Notes under the pieces: generated by a model
Database searches by the model: none
What the model was told of the DNA's origin: nothing
The model's input: the letters and a program-made list of their open reading frames with translations, nothing else
Assembly (NCBI GenBank): GCA_922989275.2
Contig: OV277870.1
Span: forward strand, 46,682,356 to 46,746,355
Reading direction: 5' to 3'
DNA: 64,000 nucleotides
From: Gari tellinella
Lineage: Eukaryota; Mollusca; Bivalvia; Cardiida; Psammobiidae
Shown here: piece by piece, positions 36,764-48,310 of the stretch
How the letters are laid out: each line of letters starts with the position of its first letter
Position numbering within the stretch: position 1 is the stretch's first letter
Translations under genes and position numbers: made by a program

Positions 36764-37748
36764 TATCATGGGGTTAAGTATTGGTAACGATTTTGCGTTT
36801 ATATGAGTTTTGATTAATTGTCTTTTTAAAACATATCATCTGCGAAAAAAGTAAGGATTCATTTGGATCTGTTTAAAACTTGCAAAAATATTAATACGAG
36901 TGGCAAACAGCTTGCAGTACACGGCGTCTGATCTGGATCCAAGCTGCGTAATTTTTTTAGCCATGAAGCGCTAAGCACGATAAGGATTAATGGAATTATA
37001 TATCTATATGAATATCAAAACGCTTGCTATATTCTTAACGGTTATTTGGTTTCACATATTGTCACTTGACAAGTAGTGTTGCTACACATCTACGGCATTG
37101 TTTGTAAACCATTGGGCGTTTCGAATATTTTATATACAAACAAGTTATCTTTTATTTGTTCTGTCATTCTGTTTGAAAGGGAATACTTTTTAATACATCA
37201 TTCATAAGATCGATACGATTTGCCTTCTCTATCACAGCAATGCACCGTTATCATGTTCCACTATAGATAACATGAATCCTTTGAAAATTGTTTTGTGCAA
37301 GATCAGACGCAATATAACTCTTATCAGGCTCCCATCTGATAGACGATTTAACTAGTCGTAAACTTAAAAAAAACAAAGATTGCATTTTAAAAGATTGACG
37401 TGTACTTTGTTTAAACAGTAAGGAATAATGTTCTCATTGTAAGTTCACTGACATATAAGGTCTAGGAAGGTAGTACTGTCGACATAATCTGTATGAAGAG
37501 AGTATTCTCGACAGAATCCCAAGTGTGTAATGTAGACGTTTAATTCCGAACCTATGTATGCCTGAATATTTCACTGAGCCCACACCATGTTCTTGCTGGA
37601 AGATTCAATTGTGCGAGCCAATGGCGATCTAAAGAAAGTATTGTTACTCCAAATAGCAGAAAAAATATATGAACTGGCAAGCAGTGCAGACACAGATGAG
37701 TCGTTGCAAACAATGTTTACTGAAGTCAATGTTAGTAGACGATATGCA

Positions 37749-38001
37749 TTAACCCTTTCATGGTCAAATTTATCGTGAGATTTTTATTTACCCCCTCACC
37801 GTCATATTGTCGTCTGCTTCAATATTGTTGTCTGCAATACCGCTTAAAAGTTAGATTTCAGGCAGTATGACTGATGAAATTTCGATCTGAGTGGCAAACA
37901 GTTTTGATCCTGATCAGACGCCGCGTTTCGCGACGTCTGATCAGGATCAAAACTGTCCGAAAATGCGCTTCAGTATAACGTCATTGAGAGTGAAAGGGTC
38001 T
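37749..38001. mobile_element. Family B element
   Basis: TTAACCCTTTCATGGTCAAA at the left and CATTGAGAGTGAAAGGGTC at the right; the final TTAA has changed. The core is AGTTTTGATCCTGATCAGAC and its inverse. Confidence 0.83.
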
Positions 38002-38751
38002 TACCCCGAACACAAGAGTTATTTGCAAACAATTTGGATCGTGATTAGACACTACATAACACGGTATTTTCAATATTTCTATAGTCAAGACACCTCAAAA
38101 TTGAATTTGAGACAAACAGCAAGCTACAATCGTATAAAAATAATGACGTCATGACAGTGAATGCATTATTTAGGGAATAGCTATTGATCATGTCTGCACG
38201 TGGCAGTAAAACCTGCAACCAATTAGGCCCAGTGGAGGAGTTTTAGACTGATTGTAAGTGTTTTATATTGACAATACTATCGTCGGTTCTAAAACAATGT
38301 TTATTATGAGAACAGGGATAACTTTATTCCCTTTGTTACTTTATCGCGAGCACACTACTAATTTCAAGCAGCTTTGATACCTATAAAACGCAATCAAAAC
38401 CCGATGTTTGATCAGGATTTATTACTGTTTGACACTCGTACTTTTGTTTTCAAACCAACATTCCGAAAATCAAACCGTTAAATAATAACAGACGGTGTAA
38501 GTTTTAGCAAGTTATGGAAATGGTTGTGAAGGGTTTTAATCTTGCGTCGTAGTGCAGATGTACGTAATATTATCACATATAGTATTCATAGTGCGTCCAT
38601 TGTTGAGTCCATAGCAACAGTTTCTGTTTTCCATTTCATGAACTTGTCTTTAAAGTCACTACTGTTGAATATGTGTATACATCTCAAACACTTGAAAAGA
38701 AATTGTCTGGTTAACTCATATGTACCTATGATCCCATATATAGGACATAGA

Positions 38752-38800
38752 CAAACAGTGTAGACTCTGATCAGACGCCACATAGAGTCTATACATTTTA
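38752..38800. repeat. Family C, truncated hairpin
   Basis: CAAACAGTGTAGACTCTGAT, then CAGACGCCACATAGAGTCTA. The inner stem is deleted. Confidence 0.6.
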
Positions 38801-39080
38801 CTGATAGTACCTTTAAAAATAAATCGAAAATGAATATTTTAACAAGGCACCCCTTAGATAGAAAATACAATAATCTTATATATAAGCGTGGAAAATTCCA
38901 CTGTGCGTTTGCTGTTTAAAATATGTAATCCGCTGTCATTTTTCCAATAAGACTATTTAAAGTGATGTTCGCTGAAAAAACGGCGATATCATTGGCAAAC
39001 TGATTACAATTTGCAATGGGCTCAGATTGCTATTAACTGTTTTAACACCACGTGCATGTTTGAAATATACTCATTATATT

Positions 39081-39164
39081 TGTAAACATTGTAGACCGAG
39101 ATCAGAGGGCTCCGATAGGAGCCCTCTTATCGGAGCCCTCTAATCTTGGTCTACACTGTTAGCT
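39081..39164. repeat. Family C hairpin, GAGGGCTCC centre duplicated
   Basis: GTAGACCGAGATCAGAGGGC, TCCGATAGGAGCCCTC, TTATCGGAGCCCTCTAATC, TTGGTCTACACTG. The inner palindrome is present one and a half times. Confidence 0.78.
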
Positions 39165-39515
39165 AGATTAGAGTAGTATTTATTAAACTACCGAAAATAT
39201 TAAGTAAATTGATTCATGTTTGAATATTAAAAGGATCCGCAAGGGAACCTGATAGCCGAAACAGTTCACTTAGTGTTGCAAGAGTTAACGTGAAGTGGTT
39301 TGAACAGTGTACGCACTCCATAAGAGCATGGTGTTTTGTTGTGTTTGTTAATGTCCGTTTCTGCCATTCATGGGCTAAATGTCTGTTTCCCTGTTTCTAC
39401 AGTCCAAAAGCAGTTTTTTATTACATATGTTTCTTTGACATAATTGCATTTCTTCACCCACAAGTGATAACTGAACAACGTATTCATGGAAACCGACAAG
39501 GACTTCTAACAAGTA

Positions 39516-39761
39516 CAGTAGAGAATATGTTATTCTTTCCCGTTTAAACGCAAACGTACGCAAACGCAAAGCACTAAAACGTAGAAAAGAACAACTTTTG
39601 GACAATTCTGATATTTCATGTTTATCTTGGTGGCAAACAGTTTGGAGCCAGATCAGACGCCGGGTTACCCGGCGTCTGATCTGGCTTCAAACTGTTTGTA
39701 CTGCAAATAATAGTTTTAGCGTAAACGCGTTTATTGGGAAAGAATAACACATTCTCCACTG
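39516..39761 (+). mobile_element. Family A MITE, complete
   Basis: CAGTAGAGAATATG at the left has one base changed; the right end is consensus; flanked by TA. Confidence 0.9.
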
Positions 39762-41818
39762 TAGCTTCTGTGCTATTTCTGGTATTGATAATGGCCTTTG
39801 CCTGTACCAATAAACATAACCACTTATATAACAAGCAAGTTGTTTGAGGTTAAGCTTTATCATGCTTTGATCTTTTTTTACAAACACTTTGGAACCAGAT
39901 GAGACACTGAACTACTCAGCGTCTCATCTGATTCCATTATATTTTGAGTTTATGCTGGTATTTACATCACGAAAATCCTCTCGACATTACAGCGACTGGG
40001 ACAACTTTGGCAGAGACCATTTACATCGCGTCTTAAAGGTTAAAGTGTACCGCTGATAATGATATTGGCAAATAACAACAAGAATACTTCTTACTAGTCT
40101 GACTGTAATGTATGTTGTTTGAACCTTATTTTTGTAGCAGCTGTACAAGGTCACTATATTACAGCATTGCGTTTGAGGAACGCCTATCTCAAAGTAAGTA
40201 TTTAAACATTTTAACATGGCGTTTAACACTGTCAATGCCAAATTTTATTGTCTGTTTAAACCTTTTCATCGCGATAATATCGCCTGTATTATTCTGGTAT
40301 CTGATACCTTGTCTTAAATTCAGATTTAAGGCAACGCAGTTTAACTCCTTCACTGTCAAGACAACATCAATGTTAAAAAATGTCTGCCTATGTCAGTGCC
40401 TTAATTAGATAACAAATATAATAAACATTTAAATGGCTATACACGTGAAATATCAGTTCTAAACGTAACTAAACTTAACTCTTTGACACTGATTCAAAAA
40501 ATGGTTAAATCCAGAGTCCAAGTCACTTCAGTCGATTTTTACCAACTGGGATTGTTTTTACCATATATTAAAAATGTGGCTTAAAGTTTTAAGCAGTTTG
40601 GGCCTAGATCAGACTCCGCATAACGTTTGTCTTTTCTGGGTCCAAACCCCTTGCCACTGATCTCCAACCTTTCATCAGTTACAAAAAGCTAAAAACTAAT
40701 TTTGATTTATTTTAGCAGACGATATATTTGAAGCAGAGTACAATTCAGCATTATAAGGAAAAAGATTTATGCATCTAATGAAGTTGGGCCAATGTCGAGT
40801 ACTACAACTTGCCGTCGATAAAAATGGCCGACCACTCTGCACAGAAAAAACTGATATTAACAGACATTGGCGCGAACGTATCAATGACGTTATACCGTAA
40901 CACCCTGCATGTTTTACTCAATTGTTCTCTGGCTAGTTGTTACAAAACATTTGGATTCAAATCAGAAACCACACAATGTCACCTCTGATGTAGATCATAT
41001 TTCTTTTACACTCGTCTTAAGAAAGTTAAAGAATTACATTATTTTCAATTTCGAAACGTTTACAGATGACAATGATGACAATTTTAAAGTCAATGATATA
41101 ACGACGAAATAATAATAACGGCAACATTACATGTACATTGTATAACTAATATTTTCAATTCTAGCGACGTGTTTACTCGTCATTTACAATCCGTGTTTGT
41201 GTGAAGAGACACTATGCACATAGTGTAGACCCAGACCAGAGGGCTTTCTTTATCATTTCGTAAAATATTGTTTTTTAAAATCAACCATAAATATGTAAAA
41301 TTGACAGAATTTCAATATATTTACATTCACCCTGTAAAGTCTTTATGTAATCGTATTAAAAATATGCAGCTCATCCCCCAATGAACCTACAAATCGAAAC
41401 TGGTTCCAGCCAGTTAGAAAGAGGGTGGGGTCTCCGCCGGAGAGATACCGACCTAGCGACCAGCTAATGGTTGCTATGGCGTGTAACTAAGCTGATATAA
41501 ACATGCGCGACCTAAATTTAAAAATGTGCTTTAATAATAGATATTTATATTGTAATGTTTATTTTTAATGTCTAATAAGTTTTCGTTAAGCACACAGCGA
41601 CAGTTTTCTGGGTAAAAGCTTGACTTTGTAATTAACTCCGAAACATGTATGTTGGACTACTTTTCATACCGCATATCATAGAGATCGAATGGCTGTTTCA
41701 TTCAGGATTACATCTATCAAACCTATTTGGCATAAATATATGTTCATATACATGAAAACAAATCTGGTCAAAATACACATTAAATGCACAAGGCAGAAAA
41801 ATAAAAAAATATATAAAT
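39762..41818. other. Unassigned stretch with degraded hairpins
   Basis: Degraded cores at 39880-39942 (CAAACACTTTGGAACCAG..CAGCGTCTCATC) and 40597-40655 (GCAGTTTGGGCCTAGATCAG). A TTAACTCTTTGACACTG B-like end lies near 40477. No gene seen. Confidence 0.4.
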
Positions 41819-41984
41819 ATAAGGAATAAACACCATCTTTTTGCCGTTCACGCGGTATGAACACATTAGCTTCGCAGGGTAAGTTTATCGTAAACGCCCT
41901 TCGGGTGATTACGAAACTTACCCCCTGCGAAGCTAATGTGTTCATACCGTCGTGAGCAGCAAAAAGATGCTGTTTATTCCTATA
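41819..41984. repeat. 166-bp near-perfect foldback
   Basis: ATAAGGAATAAACACCATC at the left is mirrored by GATGCTGTTTATTCCTAT. The inner stem GGTATGAACACATTAGCTTC with GCAGGGTAAGTTT is mirrored exactly. The loop is at CGCCCTTCGGGTG. It is unlike the other families here and occurs once. Confidence 0.85.
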
Positions 41985-42418
41985 GAAAACTGGAATTGTT
42001 TATCTGAAGTTTCAGGGCTGAGTCAGTTATGACATATGTCGAGACCTCTATACGGTACATGTATAAGAGAGATAACTACATGTACAAACACAGAAAGTGT
42101 GGTAGGGGTTGTGTTGATTTCACCAGACTGTCGTAGTTATTCTAATAAAAAAACTGATACAGACAGAATTTATAGCTACGGTCCGTCCCATGAACATAAA
42201 ACAAACGCCATCATATTGTTTAACCCATTTATTAGTATAATTGTGACGGTGCATAAACACAACATGCACTTTATTTGATATCATCATTTTTGCCCTTTTT
42301 CATTAAAAAAATATGTTCAACTACGTTCGGCCACGGTTACGATACTACCTGTCGTTTTGTTAATTTAAAAAGAACTGATATATGTTTCAAGGTGTTGACC
42401 ATTAGTTCATATAAATAC

Positions 42419-42566
42419 AATAAAACCTCATTATTCCGACCACTAAATTATTAGGTGATTAAGACATATAAATGATTAAAAAAGGTGACAGGTATAACAA
42501 AAAAAGGTTACCTTGCTTTAAGCTGTTACCTTCCTTATTTTTGGTAGTAATAGAGAGGTTGTCAAT
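42419..42566. mobile_element. Family F MITE, diverged
   Basis: AATAAAACCTCATTATTCCG at the left and GTAGTAATAGAGAGGTTG at the right. The core is CCTTGCTTTAAGCTGTTACC. Confidence 0.62.
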
Positions 42567-42593
42567 TGTGGGAGAGCGATGCCCGTGTTAGTA

Positions 42594-42951
42594 CAGTGCT
42601 CCCTCTCTACAACGGCCCTCCCAACACTGACTCCCTCCCTTCAACGACCCTTTCTGCAGTTCCCTAAACAGGACACTTATGGCTAACGTTTGAACTGCTG
42701 TAATGGTCGTCAGCTTAAAATTGTCGTCTGCTGTTTTTCTAAAAGTTACATAATGGTCGTTTTGACAGAAAACACTTAATGACGAGTCACAAACAACTTG
42801 AATCCAGATCAGACGCCGCATTACGCGGCGTCTGATATGGAGTCAAGCTGTTTGCAAATGTAAGCCAATTTCCCTCTCTATAACGACTCCCTCCAAACAA
42901 CGCACATAATCTTTGTCTACCATAGGGTGTCGTTGTAGAGAGGGAGCGCTG
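42594..42951. mobile_element. Family K MITE, complete reference copy
   Basis: TA|CAGTGCTCCCTCTCTACAAC at the left and GTTGTAGAGAGGGAGCGCTG at the right. It carries the GCAAACAG-type core (ACAACTTGAATCCAGATCAG / CTGATATGGAGTCAAGC), off centre. Confidence 0.85.
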
Positions 42952-43149
42952 TTTATAGAATTAATATTACAAGTTGTATCTCACTTATTTAATCAACATT
43001 AAATGAAATCACTTCGATATATAGATATTTGTTATTTGGTTACAGACCTGTCGCTACATGTATGTGAGTTTCGTAACAGATTTAGCGTTGACAGACAGCG
43101 TACATGTATATAGTTTAGCATTTGCCTTCCATTTACCAACATACAGAGC

Positions 43150-43305
43150 TCTTGCTGAGATTGATGTGGAACCCTTTGCAAATAGTATGTATGCGGGGCA
43201 ACTCGGCGTCTTAACTCGCTGTCTTTTTCCACACTCTAATCTATGTTCAAGCTGTTTGCAATGCAAGTCAATTTCCTTTCCTATAACAGATCCCTCCGTA
43301 GTGAT
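43150..43305. repeat. Family K fragment
   Basis: GGAACCCTTTGCAAATAGTA..CTCGGCGTCTTAACTC, then CAAGCTGTTTGCAATGCAAG and CCTATAACAGATCCCTCC match the right half of K. Confidence 0.55.
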
Positions 43306-43407
43306 TTGTTTTTGTTTTTGTGGTAAACAGTTTGAAGTATGTTCAGAATCCTGGATACCGAGCGTCTGAACTGGTTCCAGCCTGTTTGTAATTGAACTGG
43401 TCAGTTA

Positions 43408-43653
43408 CAGTGGAGAAAACGTTATTCTTTCCCGTTTAAACGCAAACGTACGCAAACGCAAAGCACTAAAACGTAGAAAAGAACAACTTTTAGACAATTC
43501 TGATATTTCATGTTTATCTTGGTGGCAAACAGTTTGGAGCCTGATCAGACGCCGGGTTACCCGGCGTCTGATCTGGCTCCAAACCGTTTGCACTGCAAAT
43601 AATAGTTTTAGCGTAAACGCGTTTATTGGGAAAGAATAACAGATTCTCCACTG
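43408..43653 (+). mobile_element. Family A MITE, complete
   Basis: CAGTGGAGAAAACG at the left and GATTCTCCACTG at the right, flanked by TA. Confidence 0.92.
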
Positions 43654-43843
43654 TATGCATGTACGCATTTATTGGGAAAGTTATCGCCACTGTTTATAGA
43701 TCTAGTTTGCTCAATTATTTAATTTTATAGCTAAATTGAGACTCGTTCTATTTCTGCCATTAATAAAAACTATCAAGTTCTTTAGATTACCATTTAAATG
43801 GTACCGTGAGGATATTAGTTTTCATCAACTTATGAATGCCAAA

Positions 43844-44040
43844 CAGGGCTTCATGGGGCGTAAACTGAACAAATCCAACGTTTTCTCACCTAACTCAGCA
43901 ACAAATCCGATGGTGTAACTACTAGTCATATTATCTAGAAGAGATGATTCGTATATATGTTGGTTGTAACACCATAGGATATAATGCAGAAATACAGATT
44001 TTAGAATTTGAAAAAACACTCCTCTTATCCGGAGTTCTTG
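43844..44040. mobile_element. Family H foldback MITE, second copy
   Basis: CAGGGCTTCATGGGGCGTAAA..CTTATCCGGAGTTCTTG, parallel to the copy at 20134 over its whole length (AAATCCGATGGTGTAACTAC / GTTGTAACACCATAGGAT). Confidence 0.75.
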
Positions 44041-44335
44041 CCAAGCATTTGCGAGTTAGATAACCACAGTACGTGTAAACATAAATGAGATTGGCATTAT
44101 GAAACTTCACATTATTCAGATGATATTTCAAATAAATCTCACCTCACGGGAAACGTTGCCCTTAGGACAATTTCGTGAAAATTACATGATTCCTGATACT
44201 GATAATACATTCTAAATCACATAAAACACGATGATGGCTGATAAAACGAAACAGAGTTCAAATATAATAGCAGTTTTCATATGATTTATCTAGATTATGA
44301 CACATAATTATTCAAACCTGTCGAGGTTCTAGCTT

Positions 44336-44547
44336 TTAACCCCTTCACTGCCGTAACACCTTTTTCTGATTTATACAACCGTGGTCGGCTTTGACTCTCA
44401 GTTTCTGGTTTCCTGCATGTTTTGCAGAAACATCAATAAGAGTGTCAAACAGTTTGAATTCCGACCAGACGCAGCGTAACACGGCGTCTGTTCAGAATTC
44501 AAAATGTTTGCAAATATGCTTGTAGAAAGCCAATGAAGGGGTTATAA
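44336..44547. mobile_element. Family B element
   Basis: TTAACCCCTTCACTGCCG at the left and AGCCAATGAAGGGGTTATAA at the right. The core is CAAACAGTTTGAATTCCGAC / GTTCAGAATTCAAAATG. Confidence 0.8.
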
Positions 44548-44554
44548 TGATGTA

Positions 44555-44800
44555 CAGTGGAGAATGTGTTATTCTTTCCCAATAAACGCGTTTACGCTAA
44601 AACTATTATTTGCAGTACAAACATTTTGAAGCCAGATCAGACGCCGGGTAACCCGGCGTCTGATCGGGCTCCAAACTGTTTGCCACCAAGATAAATATGA
44701 AATATCAGAATTGTCAAAAAGTTGTTCTTTTCTACGTTTTAGTGCTTTGCGTTTGCGTACGTTTGCGTTTAAACGGGAAAGAATAACAGATTCTTCACTG
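44555..44800 (-). mobile_element. Family A MITE, complete
   Basis: CAGTGGAGAATGTG at the left and GATTCTTCACTG at the right, flanked by TA; 8 bp from the preceding B element. Confidence 0.91.
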
Positions 44801-45107
44801 TACATAAAAGTGCCAAATCTGTACCAGGATTATGTTTTATGATATTTACAGTGCAGTCATTCTGGCATTTGAAAAGAACTAGTCGTAGAACTGATTTTAG
44901 TTGAATAAACGTGGTATTATTCTTGAAACCAAAACATGCATTACGCACTTTAAATAATCTTGTAGGATCATAGCATTAATATCCACACTGACATCAAAGT
45001 AAATGTGCTAATGTTCCTAGCATATGCATTTTATTCAATTAAATGTTGCGGTCTAATGCAATAAGAGGTTTCATCAGGTCTGGCCCCAGCACCGATCGCT
45101 GCTGTTA

Positions 45108-45306
45108 CAGTTTAAAAGCAAACGAAACGGGAACGCATTGCACCAAAATGTAGAAATTGACAATATCTTGACAACTCTGAACGTTCATTTAAATATGAGT
45201 GACAAGCAGTCACCTGGCGTCTGATCTGGCTCCAAACTGTTTGCAATTGAAATAAAAGTTTAAGAGTAAACGCTTTTATTTAAAAAGAATAACGTCTTCT
45301 CCACTG
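45108..45306 (+). repeat. Family A copy, diverged and shortened
   Basis: The right end is consensus (GTCTTCTCCACTG|TA). The left end has lost the GGAGAA..CTTTCCC segment, and the near arm of the hairpin is deleted (AGCAGTCACCTGGCGTCTG). Confidence 0.78.
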
Positions 45307-45383
45307 TATAATGTCTGCCTCCATATTGCCGATCGTCTACCTCCATATTGTCGTCTGCTCAAATTGGCGCTAATCTTTGCTTA

Positions 45384-45490
45384 ACCCTTTCATGATCAAA
45401 TTTATCGAGACGTTTTTACCCCTTTACCACCATATTTTTGTCTGCTTCAATCTTGTTGTCTTCAATATTATTTCAAAGTTAGAGTTAACG
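45384..45490. repeat. Family B, left half only
   Basis: TTAACCCTTTCATGATCAAA and TTTTTGTCTGCTTCAATC, with no core or right end. It abuts the transposon at 45537. Confidence 0.65.
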
Positions 45491-45536
45491 CGTATAACTT
45501 ACGTCATTTCAAATTACGTCTTACCAGTGTGATATA

Positions 45537-47115
45537 CTCAACAAAATAATTAAAGGGGCAAAGGTATAAGTTCATATATCTTTTTCAAAAATGCAAACAT
45601 TTTCAAGTTAAAAGACTGAATGCGTGTTTAGATGCTTTAGAATAAAAAAAATTAAGAAACAAACGTCACTATGTGCAAAAATGGTCATGGTTGAATGAAT
45701 TGAAGCGGACAAGTATCAAAAACACGGTTTTTAACGTCCACTTGATTTTTGCACGATGTGTCTACCTATTCTTCAAAAATTAGTTTTATAGATGTTTTCA
45801 TTATATCGAGTGCATATTTGTATCTTAAGCAAAAATAGATTGCATATTGGTACAAAATTTGAAAACTATGACCCTAAAGACGTCATTTGTCGTTTTCCAA
45901 CGTCATGTTGCGACGGAGTTTAACGTTAGCAAGGGTGTCGTCGACAGGTTGTGGTAGTTGTACCTGGACACTGGGATGGTTAATTGGAGATCAGGTCAAG
46001 GTCGTTTGCAGGTCATATTTGAAGTAAAGGACCGATGTTGTCACTTATGGCATGACGTCAACGGCTCAATTCCCACGTTACGCTTAATCGTGTTTATAAA
46101 CAGACGTGTGGTTACAGGATTTCTGCTCAGATCGTCGGGAATAGACTTCATGCTGCAAACCTATGGGTTAGAAGACCTGTCGTGCGACCAGCCTTGACCC
46201 CACACCACCGAAAATGTCATCTAGCGTTTTGCCAGAAACCATGCCATTTGAACGTTTACGTTTTCGCAACGTATTGTGTACTAGTGCGTCAAATTTCATT
46301 TTGGATTTAAATGACGACTGCAGACGAATGTAAAGACATCGAAACGAAGGTTTCTTCAACTGTTATGTTGCAGAGCATGACTGACTCAGAAAGGGGCCAG
46401 GGCTCCTATTGGTGGGCATATCCTACAACGGTTGCACGGACCTTTACGTCATTAGGAACTGGACTCTGACTAGTTTGGGGTACAGGGACGAGACCCTAGA
46501 CGCTATTGCACGCGCTGAAGCTGGAGCTTTGGGTTCAGGCTTCATCCCGACAGACGAGAAAGCTCGTCCGTACCGAACACGTATGGTAGACCAGTACTTG
46601 GAACACGAGGGCATAGGGCAGATGGACTGGCCAGCAAGGTCAACACATTTCGGTCACATTGAGGATGCTTAGGACATGCGGCAACGCCGGATATCCGGTC
46701 GAGAGTGTCACCTTAGAGGCTAACAGACGTGCTTATTGAAGAATGGCACATAATGTCCATTGCATATATCCTTAAGCTAATTCTCCGATTTCCATGTAGA
46801 TGCAAGGAAGTGATTAATGCACGTGGTGAACACATATGATACTAGCTGTTATTTAAAAGAAGAACCTAAAAGGCGGGGCTCTTGGTCAAGTTGTTTGTTA
46901 CCCCACCCACCTAGTCTGGTACACGGTAATTTTAGGGTGGTTGTGTTTGAAGGGGAACTGCGATATATATTTCTACTTTTCGAAATACAGTTATACTCTA
47001 CAACGAAGTTAACATGTAATTTTACATGAAACTGTTAAAAAAGTATTGTATGAACTTATTTTTTATATATTGGGCCTACCAAATATATTTGCCCCTTTAA
47101 TTGTTTTGTTGAGAA
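45537..47115 (+). mobile_element. Tc1/mariner-type transposon, degenerate
   Basis: Inverted ends: CTCAACAAAATAATTAAAGG with GGCAAA at the left (from 45538), and the inverse TTTGCCCCTTTAATTGTTTT with GTTGAG at the right (to 47114). The element is about 1.58 kb and encloses a broken transposase. A clean TA duplication is not visible. Confidence 0.8.
45895..46745 (+). pseudogene. Tc1/mariner transposase pseudogene
   Basis: Reading across several frames, the N-terminal DNA-binding part is recognisable (HVATEFNVSKGVVDRLW, then YLDTGMVNWRSGQGR). The C-terminal catalytic part follows (ARPYRTRMVDQYLEHEGI, then QMDWPARSTHFGHIEDA). In intact relatives the last motif is ARSPDLNPIEH, whose aspartate is catalytic. 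Here it is STHFGHIE, so that residue is lost. Several stops and frameshifts occur between the two parts, and a stop follows EDA. Known function of the family: cut-and-paste DNA transposition at TA. This copy cannot be active. Confidence 0.82.
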
Positions 47116-47277
47116 GGTACCTATTGCAAATTTTATAGACATACGATACTGTTAATGAAGGACAAAGTCATGTAGAAAATATGTATTTATTTATTAGCTG
47201 GTACAGTATTGACACAAGTCCATATATCATTCCGTGTATGCCAAGATATTACATTGAAATCTCCCAATGTACCTTGG

Positions 47278-47395
47278 GCCCGTTTCATAAAACTTCGTAC
47301 GACAAAAACGATCGTAAGTCAGATTATAAAAGTCTCAATAATTATCTATTTCTCCATCTAATCCTGTCTTGTGACATCGTTTTGGTATCGTCTTG
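47278..47395. repeat. Family I, left half
   Basis: GGGCCCGTTTCATAAAACTT, then AAGTCAGATTATAAAAGTC and ATTTCTCCATCTAATCCTG match 9021 onward. The right half is absent. Confidence 0.65.
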
Positions 47396-47457
47396 AAATA
47401 ATATCTACAATTTTGATCTAAAGACACTGCAGTGTTTTTCAAATAAAGATCAAGTAA

Positions 47458-47666
47458 CAGTAACACCTGTCTATGACGACCTCTGAAAAGAAGGCAAATT
47501 GGTTGCTTAAAATACAGATTACAGCTTAGAGCAGGGTTAACGTAATCCAGAAAGCTCTAACAACAGCTTTCTGCGTTACATTCACATTGCTTTAAGCAGC
47601 TATCTACTTGTAACACATAATATTATTACACACCATTTAGTATTCGTAATAGAGAGGTTTCTGCTG
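47458..47666. mobile_element. Family F MITE
   Basis: CAGTAACACCTGTCTATGAC at the left and TTCGTAATAGAGAGGTTTC..GCTG|TA at the right, with an ACAGCTTAGAGC / GCTTTAAGCAGC core. Confidence 0.68.
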
Positions 47667-47678
47667 TATGTTAAATTG

Positions 47679-47744
47679 CAAGCAAGGCAGATCCTGATGA
47701 GACGCAGCAATTTGCGGCGTCTGCTTAGGATCTACACTGTTTTA
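47679..47744. repeat. Family C hairpin
   Basis: GCAAGGCAGATCCTGATGAG, ACGCAGCAATTTGCGGCGTC, TAGGATCTACACTG. Confidence 0.65.
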
Positions 47745-47753
47745 TAATGACTA

Positions 47754-48000
47754 CAGTTGAAAAACCGTTATTCTTTCCCAATAAACGCGTTTAAGCTAAA
47801 ACTTTTATTTCCAATACAAACGGTTTGGAGCCAGATCAGACGCCGGGTAACCCGGCGTCTGATCAGGCTCCAAACTGTTTGCCACTAAGATAAATATGAA
47901 TTATGATAATTGTCCAAAAGTTGCACTTTTCTACATCTAAGTGTTTTGCGTTTGCGTTTCGTTTGCGTTTAAACGGGAAAGAATAACGTTTTCTCCACTG
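47754..48000 (-). mobile_element. Family A MITE in the 3' UTR zone of the receptor gene
   Basis: CAGTTGAAAAACCG at the left and CGTTTTCTCCACTG at the right, flanked by TA. It starts 29 bp past the GPCR stop codon, so any longer transcript would carry its hairpin in the 3' UTR. Confidence 0.9.
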
Positions 48001-48029
48001 TATTTTAATGGTTTAAAGGCAAGAACTGG

Positions 48030-48310
48030 TTAATGATCATTGACGAGAGATTTAACTATAGTTTCTTCACTACTATGGAGTTTCATTTCTATATGATTCC
48101 TGTTCTTAATGGTTTCACTGGAATACAAACTGGATTTCGTTTTGGTCAAGCGTTGTTGTGAGCGGCGATGGTAAATAAAGAACATCACTGGATTGACCAC
48201 ACTATTCCAGTAGTAGAAAGTCACAACAACCATCATAATCGAGGAATTGAAGCCATTGAAAATATTCATAAACATAAAAATAAAGAATATGCTCCAGCTA
48301 AATAGAAAAC
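48030..48310 (-). CDS. Neuropeptide-type GPCR, last coding exon: TM6, TM7, C-terminal tail and stop
   Basis: The acceptor CTTTTTCAG lies above 48310. The exon has 2 nt + 92 codons + TAA at 48030-48032. It continues TM6 as FLFSWSIFFIFMFM. The usual CWxP toggle is SWSI, so both the cysteine and the kink proline are lost while the tryptophan is kept. TM7 reads NSVVNPVMFFIYH, so NPxxY is NPVMF. The tail is about 50 residues, basic then Ser/Glu-rich, and ends SLVNDH, with several serines that could be phosphorylated. The 3' UTR runs directly into a family A MITE that starts 29 bp past the stop. Confidence 0.9.
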
